Below are positions 13,587 through 22,498 of a stretch of 64,000 nucleotides of DNA, piece by piece. This stretch comes from Euglena gracilis (Eukaryota; Euglenida; Euglenophyceae; Euglenales). A model generated the notes under the pieces. It did no database searches, had not been told where the DNA came from, and worked only from the letters and a program-made list of their open reading frames with translations. Location: contig CP154956.1 of assembly GCA_039621445.1 (NCBI GenBank), positions 13,938,166 through 14,002,165 of the forward strand, given 5' to 3'. Each line of letters begins with the position of its first letter. Positions within the stretch are counted from its first letter, which is position 1. A program made the position numbers and the translations under genes.

Positions 13587-16500
13587 ACACACACACACAC
13601 GCACGCACGCACACAGGCAACACATATATGCGTGCGTGCCGCACATTGCGTCGCGAGCCCAGCCCCGGGACGTGCCTGCCCCACAGCACGGCACAGCACT
13701 GGGTGCCGTCCAGGGAGGCCAGTGTCGTGGGATGGCGGAGACGGCCAAAGAGGAGGTCCACGAGGGACCGGCCCTCCCCTTCCGCCAGCGTCGTCTCCAG
13801 CGCGGGGTCCCACCCGGCGAGGCGGGCCAGGGTGTCGGGGCGGGCGGGGGCCCCCGGCGAGCCATCTATTAAATCTAAAGCTAATTATGTTATATTATTA
13901 ATATATTATTATATTATATTATATTATAATATAATATAATATATATATATATATATATGTGTGTGTATATATTATATGTTATATTATATTATTAATTATA
14001 TTAATTAAAGCTATCTATGTTGGCGGATTGGGTGATTGGCGTGGGTTTGGATTGCCGTGTTTTGCGGTGTGGGCCCGTGTTTGTGGTGTGCGAATGCGCG
14101 ACATGGGTGAGTGCGCGTGCCTGTGCCCACACCCACACAAACCCCCCACTAGAGATTTTTTTAGGGATCGGGGGGGGGGTCCGGACCAGGCATCATTTTT
14201 AAGGCGCCTTAAAAACCTAAAAAAAAATTAAAATTGCCTTAAAAACTTTGGCCAAAATGCCTTAAAAAACGGGAAAAAACCTTAAACAACTTATCCTAGA
14301 AAAATTATCGAATTTTGAGCAAAAAAGAATTTGGACAGAAACTTGGCAAAAAAAGGCCACCTGAGGGAAAAAAATGATTTCTGGCATCGCTGGAACATTG
14401 CCCATCCACCCAAAGCTGGAAAAAAAAAGGGTTTGATTTTCAACCTGGACCGACGTTGGTAAGATGCCTGGATGACTCTTTGACCGTCCATGAAAAAAAG
14501 ACACCTTCCAAGTTCTTGAAAATTTGAAAATGCCTTAAAATAACATCAAAAAATGCCTTAAAAACCCTTTAAAAATTTGATTTTTTTTGCCTTAAAAAGA
14601 TAATGCTTGGTCCAGACCCACCCACCCACCCCCTGGGGGGGGGTGCGGGGGGTGGGGCTCAGGGGAACAACTTTTGTGGTCCAAAAAAATTCGGCCTCCA
14701 GCGCCACCCCCCCATGCGGGGGGGGGGGGGCTCGGCCGGGCTCCTCCCAGCTCGGGGGGGGGGGGGCTCCTCCCCCCCTCGGGTCACAAATCTTAAAAAA
14801 ATCTCTGACCCCCACCCCCAGACATACACCCACACCCACACCCACGCCCACGCCCACGCCCAGCCATCCACCTCATTCAGCTCTCAACACTGCACCCCAG
14901 GGCACATAGAAGCCCGTGAACTGTGTGGCCGGCACTCCTCTTTCCGCCACTCCCACTGGCTCGCTAGTAGGGTCACATGCGGCGGGCGCACCACAAGCTG
15001 CCCCCCCCCCCCCCGGCCGGGCCCTCCCCCGGGCCAGGGTGGCCAGCAGGTCTCCCGTGGCCATCCGGTCCACAACGGGCAGCACGGCCGCCACCAACCG
15101 CATCACGTCCACGCTTCCGCCGTCCCCCCCGGGTGGGTTACCGTGGGAGGTGGCGAAGTGGGAGGTTGCGGGCCAGGGTTTTTCTTGAGGCCCAAGCCGG
15201 GGGGTCCCGCGGGCTGGCTGGAAAAAGGTGTTGGCTGGACCCCCCCTCCCCAGGGGGGTGGGGTGGGGGGTCCGTGGGGGGGGGGGTTCGAACCCGCTGG
15301 GAGCTGGACCTGGTGGGTACCCCCCAAATTTCCCAAAAAGTCCAAATCCAGCGCGGTTGGCATTTTGCAGCCAAAATTTGGAGTCCAAGACCCAAAAACC
15401 ACCCAAAAATGCCATTTTTTTGGCCATTTTGACCCCATAATCAAAAATTTTGGTCCAGCCTGGCTTCGCCGGGCTGGACCCAACTGTATTTTAGCGGACC
15501 GCCCCGAGGGGTCCGCAGCCCTGCTGGGAGGTGCTGGCTGGAAAAAAAAAGTGCTGGCTGGCTGGACCCCTCCCCCCGGGGTGGGGTCCCCTCTGGCTTA
15601 AGAAACCCCTGATACAGGTGGCGCCACGACTGGCCGCGGCCAGACATGTAAACGCCGCCAGCGAATTCTCGCAGACTCTGAGGCTTGCAATTGCAAGGTG
15701 TGCAAATGTTGCATGGTTCCCGTGCGATCGTTTCAACCATTGCCGTCGATTGCTGCTATTTGACCCCTGCAGGTTGCCAGCGAACTCAACTAGAGCTGCC
15801 CAACTAGGGTGACTGCACATGGGGGGACCCGAGCGAGGTCTCCATGTGAACCCTTGTTGGGCTCTTTGGTTTCGCTGGTATCCTGTAGGGGCCAATTTAC
15901 CTTGACCCTAACCCCATTGCTCCAAAAAAACCTCATCAGTTACCTTTGGACGCGCGAGGTGGTGGCTTCGGCTGGCTGCAGTGCCACCACTGGTGGCACT
16001 GCAGAGGCTGCGGCCGCCACCTCCCATGATTCCACCTCCCACACTAGCCTACCCACCTGCACACCTAGCCCCCCTCCCCAGGCTTCTTATTACTTACCCC
16101 CCTCTTCGAGCCCACGAAACACTACAGTGACAATAAACTCGGTCCAGATGGGGGACATTCATTGGGCATGGGTTGTATGGGCTGTTCATTGGGCAAGGGG
16201 GCTCATTGGACACGGGGGGGGGGGAGGTGCCAGGAGGAAGCCAGGCCAGCTCCCCCTGCAGGAACGGGGCCTCCCGTGGCGCCGGCCGGCGGTTCGTCTT
16301 GGCCACCAGCAGCAACGGGCCCCAGGTCACCGCCCCGTCGGCGAGGGCGGCGTCGATCGGGCGGTGAGGGCTGGGGCTCCCCAACCAGGGGTTTTTTTAA
16401 GACCGGGGGGGGGGGAGGGGGGTCCCCCCCACCCAGCCTGGTGCAGGGCCCGGGGGGACCCCCAAAAACGGAGCGTTTTTCAATTTTTTCTCTCCAAAAA

Positions 16501-17071
16501 CCCTTACCCAGACCTTGGGCACGAACCCCACGGAGGGGGGGGGGCAGACCCCCCGGGGTCTGAGGGTCAGCTGGGTTATAATAAGAAACCTGCCGGGGAC
16601 GTTGTGCGCGACGTGACATATACTTTTTCGGCAAAAGTGTGGAGGAATGTGTGGAGGTCGTGCATGGAGGGGTGTGGGGTGTGGGGTGTGTGGGGTGTGG
16701 GGTGTGGGGTGTGTGGGGTGTGTGGGGTGTGGGGTATGTTGTCCCCGGACGCCGAAACACGTGTTCCGAGGTTCCAAAGTTCCTCGCCGCAGCCCCCACA
16801 GCGCGTCCCGCAGCATTTGGGCCTTCTCACCGTCCACCGCCTGCTTCTTGGGCACCTCTTTGGTCAATGCAGGCTCCTCTGTCAGTTGAGCCCAGGCCTT
16901 TCAAACGCCGGCCGTTCTGGCTTGGCTCGGGGCATGATTGAAGGTAAGACCAGGGGGCCAACCATGGGGGGGGGTACCAAACTTGCGTGTAAGGAGGAGG
17001 GCACCCGGGGGGGGAGGTATCAACGTGTGTGTGCTGTGTGTGCTGTCTGTGTGTGTGTCTGTGTGTGTGTC

Positions 17072-17147
<76 letters not shown>

Positions 17148-20100
17148 GCGTAAGCTGCTCCTGACAAGCAGCGGGTACAGGCAGGAGACCGTTTTCCAGG
17201 GTTTCTGGTCAAAGGGGAAAGCACATTTGAACCCTCGACTAACGGAAAGGGTGGGCCTTAAAAAACCTTCTCCTCCCTTAAGGATGGAGACCATGTTGAA
17301 GAGGGAAGTGTAAGGATTTATGGAAAGCCTTGAGGGGGGGGATCCGGACCACCCCCTTCCAACCTCGAAACTGAAGGGTGCCGGGAAAAGTTTCGTTTTT
17401 GCAGACCGACAAAGGGCTGGATACCAGGCCAAAATTGTTGTGAAATCCCTGATTTTGCGTTGAAATCAAAAAAGTCACTTTGGAAATTATTTGAACATTT
17501 CTTATTTGGAAAACACCCAAACATCAAAAAAAAAAGTGCAACACGCTCAAAAATGAGCAACAGGGGCAATACTTGGTCATTTTTCAGCGCACCGCCGGAA
17601 GAAAAATTTTCGGAATTCTTGGAACCTGTCAAGGAGGGGGGGTAGGGAGATCTGGACACCCCCCACCGCATGGCGCTTTAAATAATGGCGTCCGCATCGG
17701 TTGTGGGGCGGACATTTGCGATGCTCAGTCTCAGGTTCAGGGGTTTTCTTAAGCCGGAGGGGACCCTACGGGGGGGGGTCCAGCCAGCCAGCACCCGTTT
17801 CCCAGCCAGGCTACAGACCTCCCCCCCAGGGGGTCCGCTGAAATAAAGTTCGGACCAGCCTGGAAAAAGCCGGAGGGTTCCAAAAAAAGTCCTGTAAAGC
17901 GCCGAGAATTTTTGGGAAGGGGGTTAAAAATGGCCAAAAAATGGCAGTTTTGGGTGGTTTTTGGGGCTCGCCTTCAAAGCTGGCTGAAAATGCCAACCCA
18001 GCTGGATCTGGGCATTTTGGGGGCATTTTTTGGGGGGGGTATTCAGTGGGTCCGGCTCCCAGCCAGCTGGATCCCCCCCCCCCCCCCGGACCCCACCCCT
18101 TTGGGGGGTCCAGCCAGCACCTTTTTTCCAACCAGCCCCCGGGACCCCCCCCCCCCGGGTCCTTGAGAAAACCCCTGTTTAGGTTGTATTTCCTTGATAA
18201 ATTGTCATCTATCCTCTTCATCCACTTCCCCAGGGATAGATGGGAAGCCTGTCGGTATTGAAGCAGGTGGGGGATCCTGCCCCCCCCCCCCCTGGGGAGC
18301 AAGCACCTCTGGTCAGCCATGCCCTTGGGCCCAGCATCGCCCAGCATCGCCCAGCATCGCCCAGCATCGCTCAGCATCGCCCAGCATCGCCCAGCATCGC
18401 CCAGCATCGCCTTTGGAGCCCTTGAAGGTGTACCTATAAGGCCTGCTGCTTTGGCCGCTCTATCCCACTTTTCGTTACTTTTGGCCATCTTTGGTTGCTT
18501 TTTGACCACTTTGACCACTTTTGACTGCTTTTTGCCCACACTTGACCACTTTTGACTGCTTTTTGACCACTGTTGCCCACATTTGCTGCCTTTTGACCAA
18601 CTTTGACTGCTTCTTGCCCACTTTTGCTGCTTTTTGCCCACCTTTGCCCATATCCAACCACCTTTGCGGCTTTTTGATCACTTTTGCTGCTTTTTGACCA
18701 CTTTTGGTCCCTTTTGCCTGCTTTTTGACCACTTTTGACAACTTTTGTTGCTTTTCGACCACTTTTGCCCACGTTTGCTACTTTTTGCCCACTTTTGGCC
18801 ATTGTTGCTGCTTTTTGATCACTTTCACTTTTTTTGCCCACTTTTGCTGCTTTTTGACCACTTTTGTCCACTTTTGCCCACTTTTTACCACTTTTGCTGT
18901 TTTCTTACCACTCTTTTCCCACCTTTGTTTTCTTTTTGACCACTTTTTGACCACTTTTGCTGCTTTTTGCCGGAGGATGTGGTGCAGGCCTGTGAGATGG
19001 CAACATCGAGTGCAAATTGCAAGCCTCTTGCCGGTCAGACAAACAAAATCCAAAACAGTTGTTGTGCTGGAGGGTCGAGGGTGGCACCCCATCTTGTCCA
19101 TCTGCATCTTGTCCAGTATCTGCATCTTGTCCAGTATCTGCATCTTGTCTAGCATCTGCATCTTGTCCAGCATCTGCTTCTTGTCCAGCAACTGCATGAA
19201 ATAGAGTATCTACTTCTTGTCCACCATTTTCTTCTTGTCCAGAAACTGCATCTTGTCCACCATCTGCATGTTGTCCAATGTCCACCATTTTCTTCTTGTC
19301 CAGAAACTGCATCTTGTCCACCATCTGCATGTTGTCCAGTGTCTGCATCCAGTTCACCTTGTCCAGCATCGACACCTTGTCTAGCATCTGTGTCTTGTCC
19401 GGCGTTGGCGTCTTGTCCGGCGTCGACGTCTGGTCCAACAACTGCATCTGCATGTTGTCCAGTGTCTGCATCCAGTTCATCTTGTCCAGCATCGGCATCT
19501 TGTCCAGTATCTGCATCTTGTCTAGCATCTGCATCTTGTCCAGCATTGGCGTCTTGTCCAGCAACTGCATCCAGTTCATCTTGTCCAGCATCGGCATCTT
19601 GTCTAGTATCTGCATCTTGTCCAGCACCTGCATCTTGTCCAGCTTCGGCATCTTGTAGCATCTACATCTTGTTATTCATCCGTTGGCTGCTGACCAAGCC
19701 AAAATAACCACAAAAGCCCAAAAAAATGGCCACAAAAAAAACCCAAAATTGACCACAAAAAGCCCCAAAAAGCAACCAAAATAACCAAAAATTGCCCAAA
19801 AACACCAACAATGTCTACAAAAGATTGTGAAAAATGACCCAAAATCACCAAAAAGGCGCAAAATGGCCAAAAATGCCATAAAATCTGCTCAAAAAGGCCC
19901 CAATTAGCCCAATATTTGCCAAATCAGTGATAAATAGCCCCCAAATTAGCAAAAATTGACCCATTATGGCCAAAATGGGTGTAAAACTGGAGATTTGTGG
20001 GAAAATTATCCCAAAAATAGTTCAATTCTCCAAAATATACAAAAAAAATGCCACCATCGCCCAGCATCGCCCTGCATCGCTCAGCATCACCCAGCATCGG

Positions 20101-20380
20101 AACCCCACCTCTGGTCTCCAAAAACCCAGCATCGCCCAGCATCGCCCAGCATCACCAGAGGTGCTTGCTGGGGAGTAAGGTGGTGGGGGGGTCTGGACCC
20201 CCCAAATGTTGGGACTTGGGGGGTGTGGGTTGCCGACGGGGGGGGGGGGGGCCTGGGGGGGGCAAGAAAGGGCTGGCCGCTCCGTGGAAGCCGCCTGTGC
20301 GCGCCGGGCTGTGGACGACAGCGGGGGGCCGGCGTAGGCCCTGACGAAGCGCGCCGCGGAGGTGGTGCGCAGGGGTGAGG
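253..20380 (-). CDS. Split gene (or genes) for an OPR/FASTK-like helical-repeat protein, spanning span of all exons
   Basis: At least 17 GC-rich islands on the minus strand each encode one or two units of the same degenerate helical pattern, with a W-A-L/F-A or L-W-G-L core followed by x-P-x-L-L-x-x-L-A-x-R-L. This pattern is known from octotricopeptide-repeat (OPR), RAP and FAST-kinase-like proteins, which mostly bind organelle RNA. Good examples are ALAKLDWRDDAVFASL (about 10.9 kb), DISLALWGLARVKQRVPKLL (11.9 kb) and DVARLAWSLAVLRTADVALL (6.2 kb). Islands lie 0.3-3.5 kb apart and the gaps hold TIR elements and microsatellites. No RAP domain, start or stop was identified, and the island nearest the left edge is still repeat-like, so the gene probably continues outside. 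Whether all islands belong to one transcript is an inference from strand, spacing and shared motif. Not every neighbouring pair joins in phase, so exons are probably missing from this list. Confidence 0.55.
1003..1108 (-). CDS. OPR-like exon (weak)
   Basis: Minus-strand reading includes RALGAGMADSLAQHVARPSV, resembling the L-A-x-x-V-A-R half of the repeat. A possible acceptor GGGCAG lies just before the GMADSL part. Borders are approximate and the W-A-L-A half is not seen. Confidence 0.35.
2120..2207 (-). CDS. OPR-like exon
   Basis: Reads LTDTVWSFARLRVLDEARAQ, a clear W-S-F-A-R-L repeat core. No AG acceptor lies directly upstream (the preceding run is C/A-rich), so the start is uncertain. 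Confidence 0.5.
2290..2570. mobile_element. G/C-tipped inverted-repeat element, family C
   Basis: Contains facing GTGCCTGCC...GGCAGGCAC blocks bracketing G and C tracts, with a central GGCGCCTTCGGCGCC hairpin at about 2,410. Related sequence occurs near 30.24, 31.43 and 43.95 kb. Exact ends were not defined. Confidence 0.5.
2916..3050 (-). CDS. OPR-like exon
   Basis: Reads EIAYAYATLETVHVPLMAAL followed by AARLRDQDFLR, a full helical repeat (A-Y-A-x-L, then P-L-x-A-L-A-x-R-L). Nearly every codon ends in G or C. No convincing AG acceptor was found directly upstream, so the 5' border is approximate. Confidence 0.6.
3243..3381 (-). CDS. OPR-like exon with canonical splice sites
   Basis: Bounded by GGGGCAG acceptor (AG at 3,383-3,382) and a GT donor at 3,242-3,241; 139 nt, one base then 46 codons. 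Reads FATARLGLRNPPLLTALGDR, then LVGGRLVEGATERNVAGEAA. The acceptor is preceded by a C/G homopolymer tract, showing that these tracts abut splice sites. Confidence 0.65.
3491..3657. mobile_element. G/C-tipped TIR element, family A
   Basis: Inverted ends CTACCCCC(n)GGGAAACTGTCA and TGACAGTTTCCCG(n)GGGTAG, flanked on both sides by GTAC. The interior repeats the words CTGACAGG-TTGGCC and CCGGGGACCCTGACA in tandem. The GTAC could be a 4-bp target duplication or part of a longer palindromic end. Related copies sit at 8,772 and (inverted) 42,915. Confidence 0.6.
4376..4509 (-). CDS. OPR-like exon
   Basis: Reads RLVAHVLQPPVLRLMDVRSI followed by SMMARPLRRILKSAPIAAF, in GC3-rich codons. Matches the inter-repeat plus helix spacing of the neighbours but lacks the W. 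Borders approximate. Confidence 0.45.
5706..5989. mobile_element. TIR element, family B, with 8-bp target duplication
   Basis: Ends CAAGGTTTTTTTTAAGACC... and ...GACTAAAAAAAACCCCTG are inverted repeats. Flanking 8-mers are GCCCAGTC (5,698-5,705) and GCCTAGTC (5,990-5,997), 7 of 8 identical, as expected of an aged target-site duplication. The 284-bp interior is C/G-tract rich and non-coding. Confidence 0.65.
6098..6261 (-). CDS. OPR-like exon, one of the clearest
   Basis: Reads NARLLAAVQVELLRDGGARI, then DVARLAWSLAVLRTADVALL, a textbook OPR/FASTK-type unit. A GT donor lies at 6,097-6,096 after CCCCGGCGC. The upstream border merges into GGC/GGT-rich repeats and is approximate. Confidence 0.65.
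7740..7885. mobile_element. TIR element, TTGTCTAAC family
   Basis: Inverted ends CCCCCTTGTCTAACAACCAC and GTGGTTGTTAGACAAG enclose three near-identical CGCTATTTTGGCCAAATAT units. Similar ends occur at 51,068-51,465, and diverged relatives at 21.47, 39.82 and 40.15 kb. Confidence 0.5.
7991..8038 (-). CDS. 48-nt OPR-like micro-exon
   Basis: Acceptor TGCCCGCAG (AG at 8,040-8,039) and donor GTGGAC (GT at 7,990-7,989) bound exactly 48 nt, reading SIRELKNVLWAFAPR with one base before and two after. The W-A-F-A core places it in the same repeat family. Confidence 0.6.
8772..8950. mobile_element. TIR element, family A, near the 9-kb exon
   Basis: Starts TACCTACCCCC...GGCGGAAACTGTGACC and ends GCATGACGGTTTTCCGGGGG...ATTA. 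Flanks AGCCCGAA (8,764-8,771) and AGCCCGCA (8,951-8,958) match in 7 of 8 positions. Same interior words as the copy at 3,491. It lies within about 60 bp of the exon at 9,010. Confidence 0.6.
9010..9139 (-). CDS. OPR-like exon
   Basis: Reads LTWIRNEPLLARLAERFIAS then GVLEADQGGPRGPALWKDQL; P-L-L-A-R-L-A-E-R-F is the repeat core. A GT after GGCGTCC is the likely donor. Confidence 0.6.
10318..10452 (-). CDS. OPR-like exon(s)
   Basis: Reads FALAVWDLGCHVGLPHLI and, further on, AELGFVAEAYAKLQPSSLP. An internal CTTGCCCAG could be an acceptor, so this may be one exon starting at AELGF or two parts. GC-rich. Confidence 0.5.
10815..10945 (-). CDS. OPR-like exon, clear
   Basis: Reads NIPSALAKLDWRDDAVFASL followed by TTRLMEGNLVDILEGAKPQ. 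The order S-A-L-A-K-L, then D-A-V-F-A-S-L-T-T-R-L, is the classical repeat layout. A GT in GAGTTGTG may be the donor. Confidence 0.65.
11820..11955 (-). CDS. OPR-like exon with canonical splice sites
   Basis: Acceptor GGGCAG (AG at 11,957-11,956), donor GTGCCTGG (GT at 11,819-11,818); 136 nt. Reads LSGTDISLALWGLARVKQRV then PKLLRTFGERLKNPGLELDK. L-x-x-T-D-I-S-x-A-L-W-G-L-A-R matches the FASTK/OPR consensus closely. Confidence 0.7.
12883..12986 (-). CDS. OPR-like exon with canonical splice sites
   Basis: Acceptor GGGGGCAG (AG at 12,988-12,987), donor GTGGGC (GT at 12,882-12,881); 104 nt, 34 full codons. Reads AGALGRIGLRDEPLVLALAN. The acceptor follows a C/G tract. Confidence 0.65.
13488..13618. 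repeat. (CG)n/(CA)n microsatellite
   Basis: About 18 bp of CG alternation followed by roughly 90 bp of CA dinucleotide; long open frames of TH or CV through it are artefacts of the repeat. Confidence 0.95.
13640..13868 (-). CDS. OPR-like exon
   Basis: From an AATAG acceptor near 13,869 the frame reads DTLARLAGWDPALETTLAEG, then RSLVDLLFGRLRHPTTLASL, then DGTQCCAVLWGRHVPGL. The last part parallels T-D-I-S-x-A-L-W-G-L of the 11.9-kb exon. 3' border uncertain (candidate GT in CAATGTGCGG). Confidence 0.6.
13869..14020. repeat. AT-rich low-complexity block
   Basis: Almost pure TA/ATT alternation directly beside a GC-rich exon; no coding potential. Confidence 0.9.
14060..15000. other. Intron-like stretch without gene
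   Basis: Holds many CCTTAAAA words, G/C tracts at 14,630-14,780 and CCCACA repeats at about 14,820-14,870. The long plus-strand frame from 14,603 follows these tracts and is not credible. Confidence 0.6.
15012..15131 (-). CDS. OPR-like exon
   Basis: Reads SVDVMRLVAAVLPVVDRMAT then GDLLATLARGRARPG; fits the D-L-L-x-T-L-A helix. Both flanks are G/C tracts and splice borders are not resolved. Confidence 0.5.
15174..15611. mobile_element. Family B-like TIR element(s)
   Basis: Begins CAGGGTTTTTCTTGAGGCC and ends GGCTTAAGAAACCCCTG, in inverted orientation, with AAAATGCC-rich interior. No matching target duplication is visible, and a second set of ends near 15,480-15,540 suggests nesting. Confidence 0.5.
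16225..16372 (-). CDS. OPR-like exon (moderate)
   Basis: Reads RPIDAALADGAVTWGPLLLV then AKTNRRPAPREAPFLQGELA. The T-W-G-P-L-L-L-V-A-K pattern resembles the repeat helix. Borders approximate. Confidence 0.45.
16676..16742. repeat. GTGTGGGGTGTGGG minisatellite
   Basis: Irregular tandem GTGGGGTGTG units immediately beside the next exon. Confidence 0.85.
16757..16868 (-). CDS. OPR-like exon
   Basis: Reads TKEVPKKQAVDGEKAQMLRD then ALWGLRRGTLEPRNTC; the A-L-W-G-L-R core is family-typical. A GT within GACGGTGAGAAG could instead end an upstream exon, so borders are uncertain. Confidence 0.5.
17040..17143. repeat. (TG)n microsatellite
   Basis: TGTGTCTGTG lead-in and about 65 bp of pure TG. Confidence 0.95.
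17738..18177. mobile_element. Family B-like TIR element
   Basis: Ends CAGGGGTTTTCTTAAGCCGG and TTGAGAAAACCCCTG are inverted. Flanking 8-mers CTCAGGTT (17,730-17,737) and TTTAGGTT (18,178-18,185) agree in 6 of 8, a possible old target duplication. Interior is AAATGGC-rich with C tracts. Confidence 0.5.
18328..18416. repeat. 10-bp minisatellite CCAGCATCGC
   Basis: About nine head-to-tail copies with single-base variants. The same unit recurs in a separate array near 20,055-20,155. Confidence 0.95.
18472..18972. repeat. Degenerate CTTTTGCTGCTTTTTGACCA minisatellite
   Basis: About 500 bp of a roughly 20-bp unit (CACTTTTG-CTGCTTTTTGAC variants). On the opposite strand it yields lysine/glutamine-rich open frames that look protein-like only because of the repeat. 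Confidence 0.9.
19086..19668. repeat. 18-bp minisatellite ATCTTGTCCAGCATCTGC
   Basis: About 32 degenerate copies. A length divisible by three keeps frames open on both strands (MLDKMQ / AGQDAD type); I regard these frames as repeat by-products. Confidence 0.9.
20055..20156. repeat. Second CCAGCATCGC array
   Basis: Two short clusters of the same 10-bp unit as at 18.33 kb, separated by a unique GGAACCCCACCTCTGGTC segment. Confidence 0.85.
20270..20380 (-). CDS. Possible OPR-like exon, 5'-most island
   Basis: Reads PLRTTSAARFVRAYAGPPLS in GC-rich codons; A-A-R-F-V-R-A-Y-A loosely fits the repeat. No clear splice sites. Confidence 0.35.
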
Positions 20381-21464
20381 TGGCGTGGGACAGTGGTGCC
20401 CCCCCCCCACACCATCCCGGGGGCTGGGGAGGGGGAAGAGCGGTTCGGGGGATCACGTTTGAAAGTCAGAACAAATTTAATATAGCATGGTTCGCCGAAA
20501 AAAAAATAGGGACATTCCCACGTCATCAGACCGTAATTGCGGACCCTCAGGGGTGTGACCTCACAAATTTGATAGTGGCCGAAAATGGTTCAGTGAAAAG
20601 TGGCCTTTTGGGGGTGGCACACTCTTTTTGGACTTCACCTTTGGCCCCTCAGGGGTGTGACACTTTTTTGGGCACTGCGCACCATTTGGGCACCGCGCAC
20701 TGAAACGAGGGGGTTTACCCAATGGCCACCCTCCCCGGGGTCAGGGTCAGACCCACCTACCCCAGGTCACCAACATCATAAAAAGCCATGCACCTTGCAC
20801 GTTCGCTTACCGGGAACCCTGACAATTTCCTGCATGGGGAGACCCATCCGGGGGGGGGGGGGGCTGACTTCCTGATTGGCCTGAACAGGAAACAACTCAG
20901 GCAACTCCCAGAACTGCATTTTCCAACATAAGATGGGGGTCGGTATTTCGGTTCTTCAATTGGGGAGCTGTTAGTTTGCACTGCACCTGAATGATGACGG
21001 TAACAGACAGCGTGCTTGGCAAGTTATGCATAATAACAAATGGTGAATCCTGGAATCGACGTTTGATACGAGGGCAGGGATGGTCTGGACCCCCCTCCAG
21101 TCGAGGGGGTGGACCCTTCCCAAAAAAAAAGAGCAAAAACGAGCAGTTTTTTTTGCCCCATACGAAGTATCAGGACGAAAACCTCGAACAAAAAAGGCGG
21201 TGATTGATTGATTGAAAATTGACCAAAAAATGCGATTCTGGGTGTTTCATGGGCAAAATCTGTCCCAGAATCTAATATTTTCAGAATAAAGCACCGGAAG
21301 GAAGTTTGTAACCTTTTGCGGGATCCGGGTACCCCCCAGGAGGCACCCGGTCCGGACGTTCCCGCCCCTCCGGTTAAAGAGGGGAGGGCTGCCTCCCTAA
21401 ACCTCGGACACCCTCCTGATATCCGAGAAATGCTGGTGGGGCTGAGAGGTTTTGTACCCGCCCC

Positions 21465-21565
21465 CCCCCCCTGTCCAACGACCGGGTTCCTGCAACCCCC
21501 GAACGGGGGGGGGTCGGTATATAGGGGTGGTCGGTGGACAGGGGGGGGGGGGGCGGCGCGGGTAA
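21465..21565. mobile_element. G/C-tipped inverted-repeat element fragment
   Basis: GTACCCGCCCCC...TGTCCAACGACC faces GGTCGGTGGACAGGGGG...GGGTAA. Similar to elements at 39.82-39.93 and 40.15-40.27 kb. Confidence 0.45.
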
Positions 21566-21769
21566 CGTTGTCCGTCATCCCTCATTGTTGGAGACCAACT
21601 GCCACACCCCTGGAAAAAGGCGGGAACCACTCTCAATGTGATGGCGGCAGGCCGCCTTTCTCATCAGTGCCGCACAAAACCAATCCAATCCAATTTATGG
21701 AGGATAACTCTTTGGCTTTCCTTTGGTGGTAACAAACAATTAGTTGCTTTGAGATACTTTCCATTTGCG

Positions 21770-21895
21770 GGCATTGTGTGTGCGCGCGCGTGTGTATGTG
21801 TTTGCGTGCGCGCGCGTGTGTATGTGTTTGCGTGCGCGCGCGTGTGCATTGCGCGTGTGTGCGTGCTGGTGTGTGTGTGTGTGTGTGTGTACACT
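21770..21895. repeat. GCGCGCGTGTGTATGTGTTT minisatellite and (GT)n
   Basis: Three near-perfect copies of a 29-bp CG/TG-rich unit, then a TG tract. Confidence 0.9.
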
Positions 21896-21963
21896 TGTCT
21901 AATAGTGTAATGTCTGAGTCTATGTGGGATGGCATGGGTTTATTCCGCCCGGGAGAAAGCGAC

Positions 21964-22146
21964 CTGCTTGGGGGAGGCCCACACGGCGAGGGCCCCGTCA
22001 TGGGCCGCGGGCCACCACAGCAACAGGGTTCCGCACGCCCCCAGGGCCAGTGCTAGGGCAGCGACGGGGGAGCGCCGGGGCGGCCGGTCCGCGGCGCGGG
22101 CTGGGTAGTCCGCCAGGACCCAGCGGCGCTCGTCGGACGCCAACAT
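21964..22146 (-). CDS. Exon with ATG at its first base; one possible membrane segment
   Basis: Acceptor CCGTAG (AG at 22,148-22,147) and donor CAGGTCGCT (GT at 21,963-21,962) bound 183 nt, 61 codons, phase 0 at both ends. It opens with MLASDERRWVLADYPARAAD and contains a hydrophobic stretch PVAALALALGACGTLLLWW, compatible with one transmembrane helix. It could be a first coding exon after a 5'-UTR intron. It lies between the TRAF gene and the OPR-like islands and cannot be joined in phase to the exon at 22,901. Confidence 0.45.
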
Positions 22147-22164
22147 CTACGGCCTGAGGGGTTG

Positions 22165-22276
22165 GCAAGGTGTGTGCGTGTGTGTGTGTGTGTGCATATA
22201 CGTGTGTATGTGTGTGGTGTGTGTATGTGTTGTGTGTGTGTGTGTGGTGTGTGTGTGTGTGTGCGTGCTGTGTGTG

Positions 22277-22370
<94 letters not shown>

Positions 22371-22387
22371 GTGTGTGTGTGTGTGTG

Positions 22388-22449
<62 letters not shown>

Positions 22450-22498
22450 TGTGTGTGTTGTGTGTGTTGTGTGTGTTGTGTGTGTTGTGTGTGTGACT
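22165..22498. repeat. Long (TG)n microsatellite with TGTTG interruptions
   Basis: Over 300 bp of TG, ending with TGTGTGTTG repeats and GTGAGTGA. Confidence 0.95.

Noticed and set aside
14603-15601. 332-codon plus-strand open frame
   Set aside because: Glycine/proline-rich translation of G and C tracts and of family B elements; the opposite strand holds an OPR-like exon.
15809-17164. 451-codon plus-strand open frame
   Set aside because: Runs through G tracts and a TG microsatellite (ends in CVCVCV) and overlaps two minus-strand exons.
18472-19668. Open frames of K/Q-rich or MLDKMQ/AGQDAD repeats
   Set aside because: By-products of minisatellites whose unit lengths keep frames open; several frames and both strands are equally open.
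19086-19668. CRISPR-like array
   Set aside because: Units are contiguous with no unique spacers of constant length, and the genome is eukaryotic.
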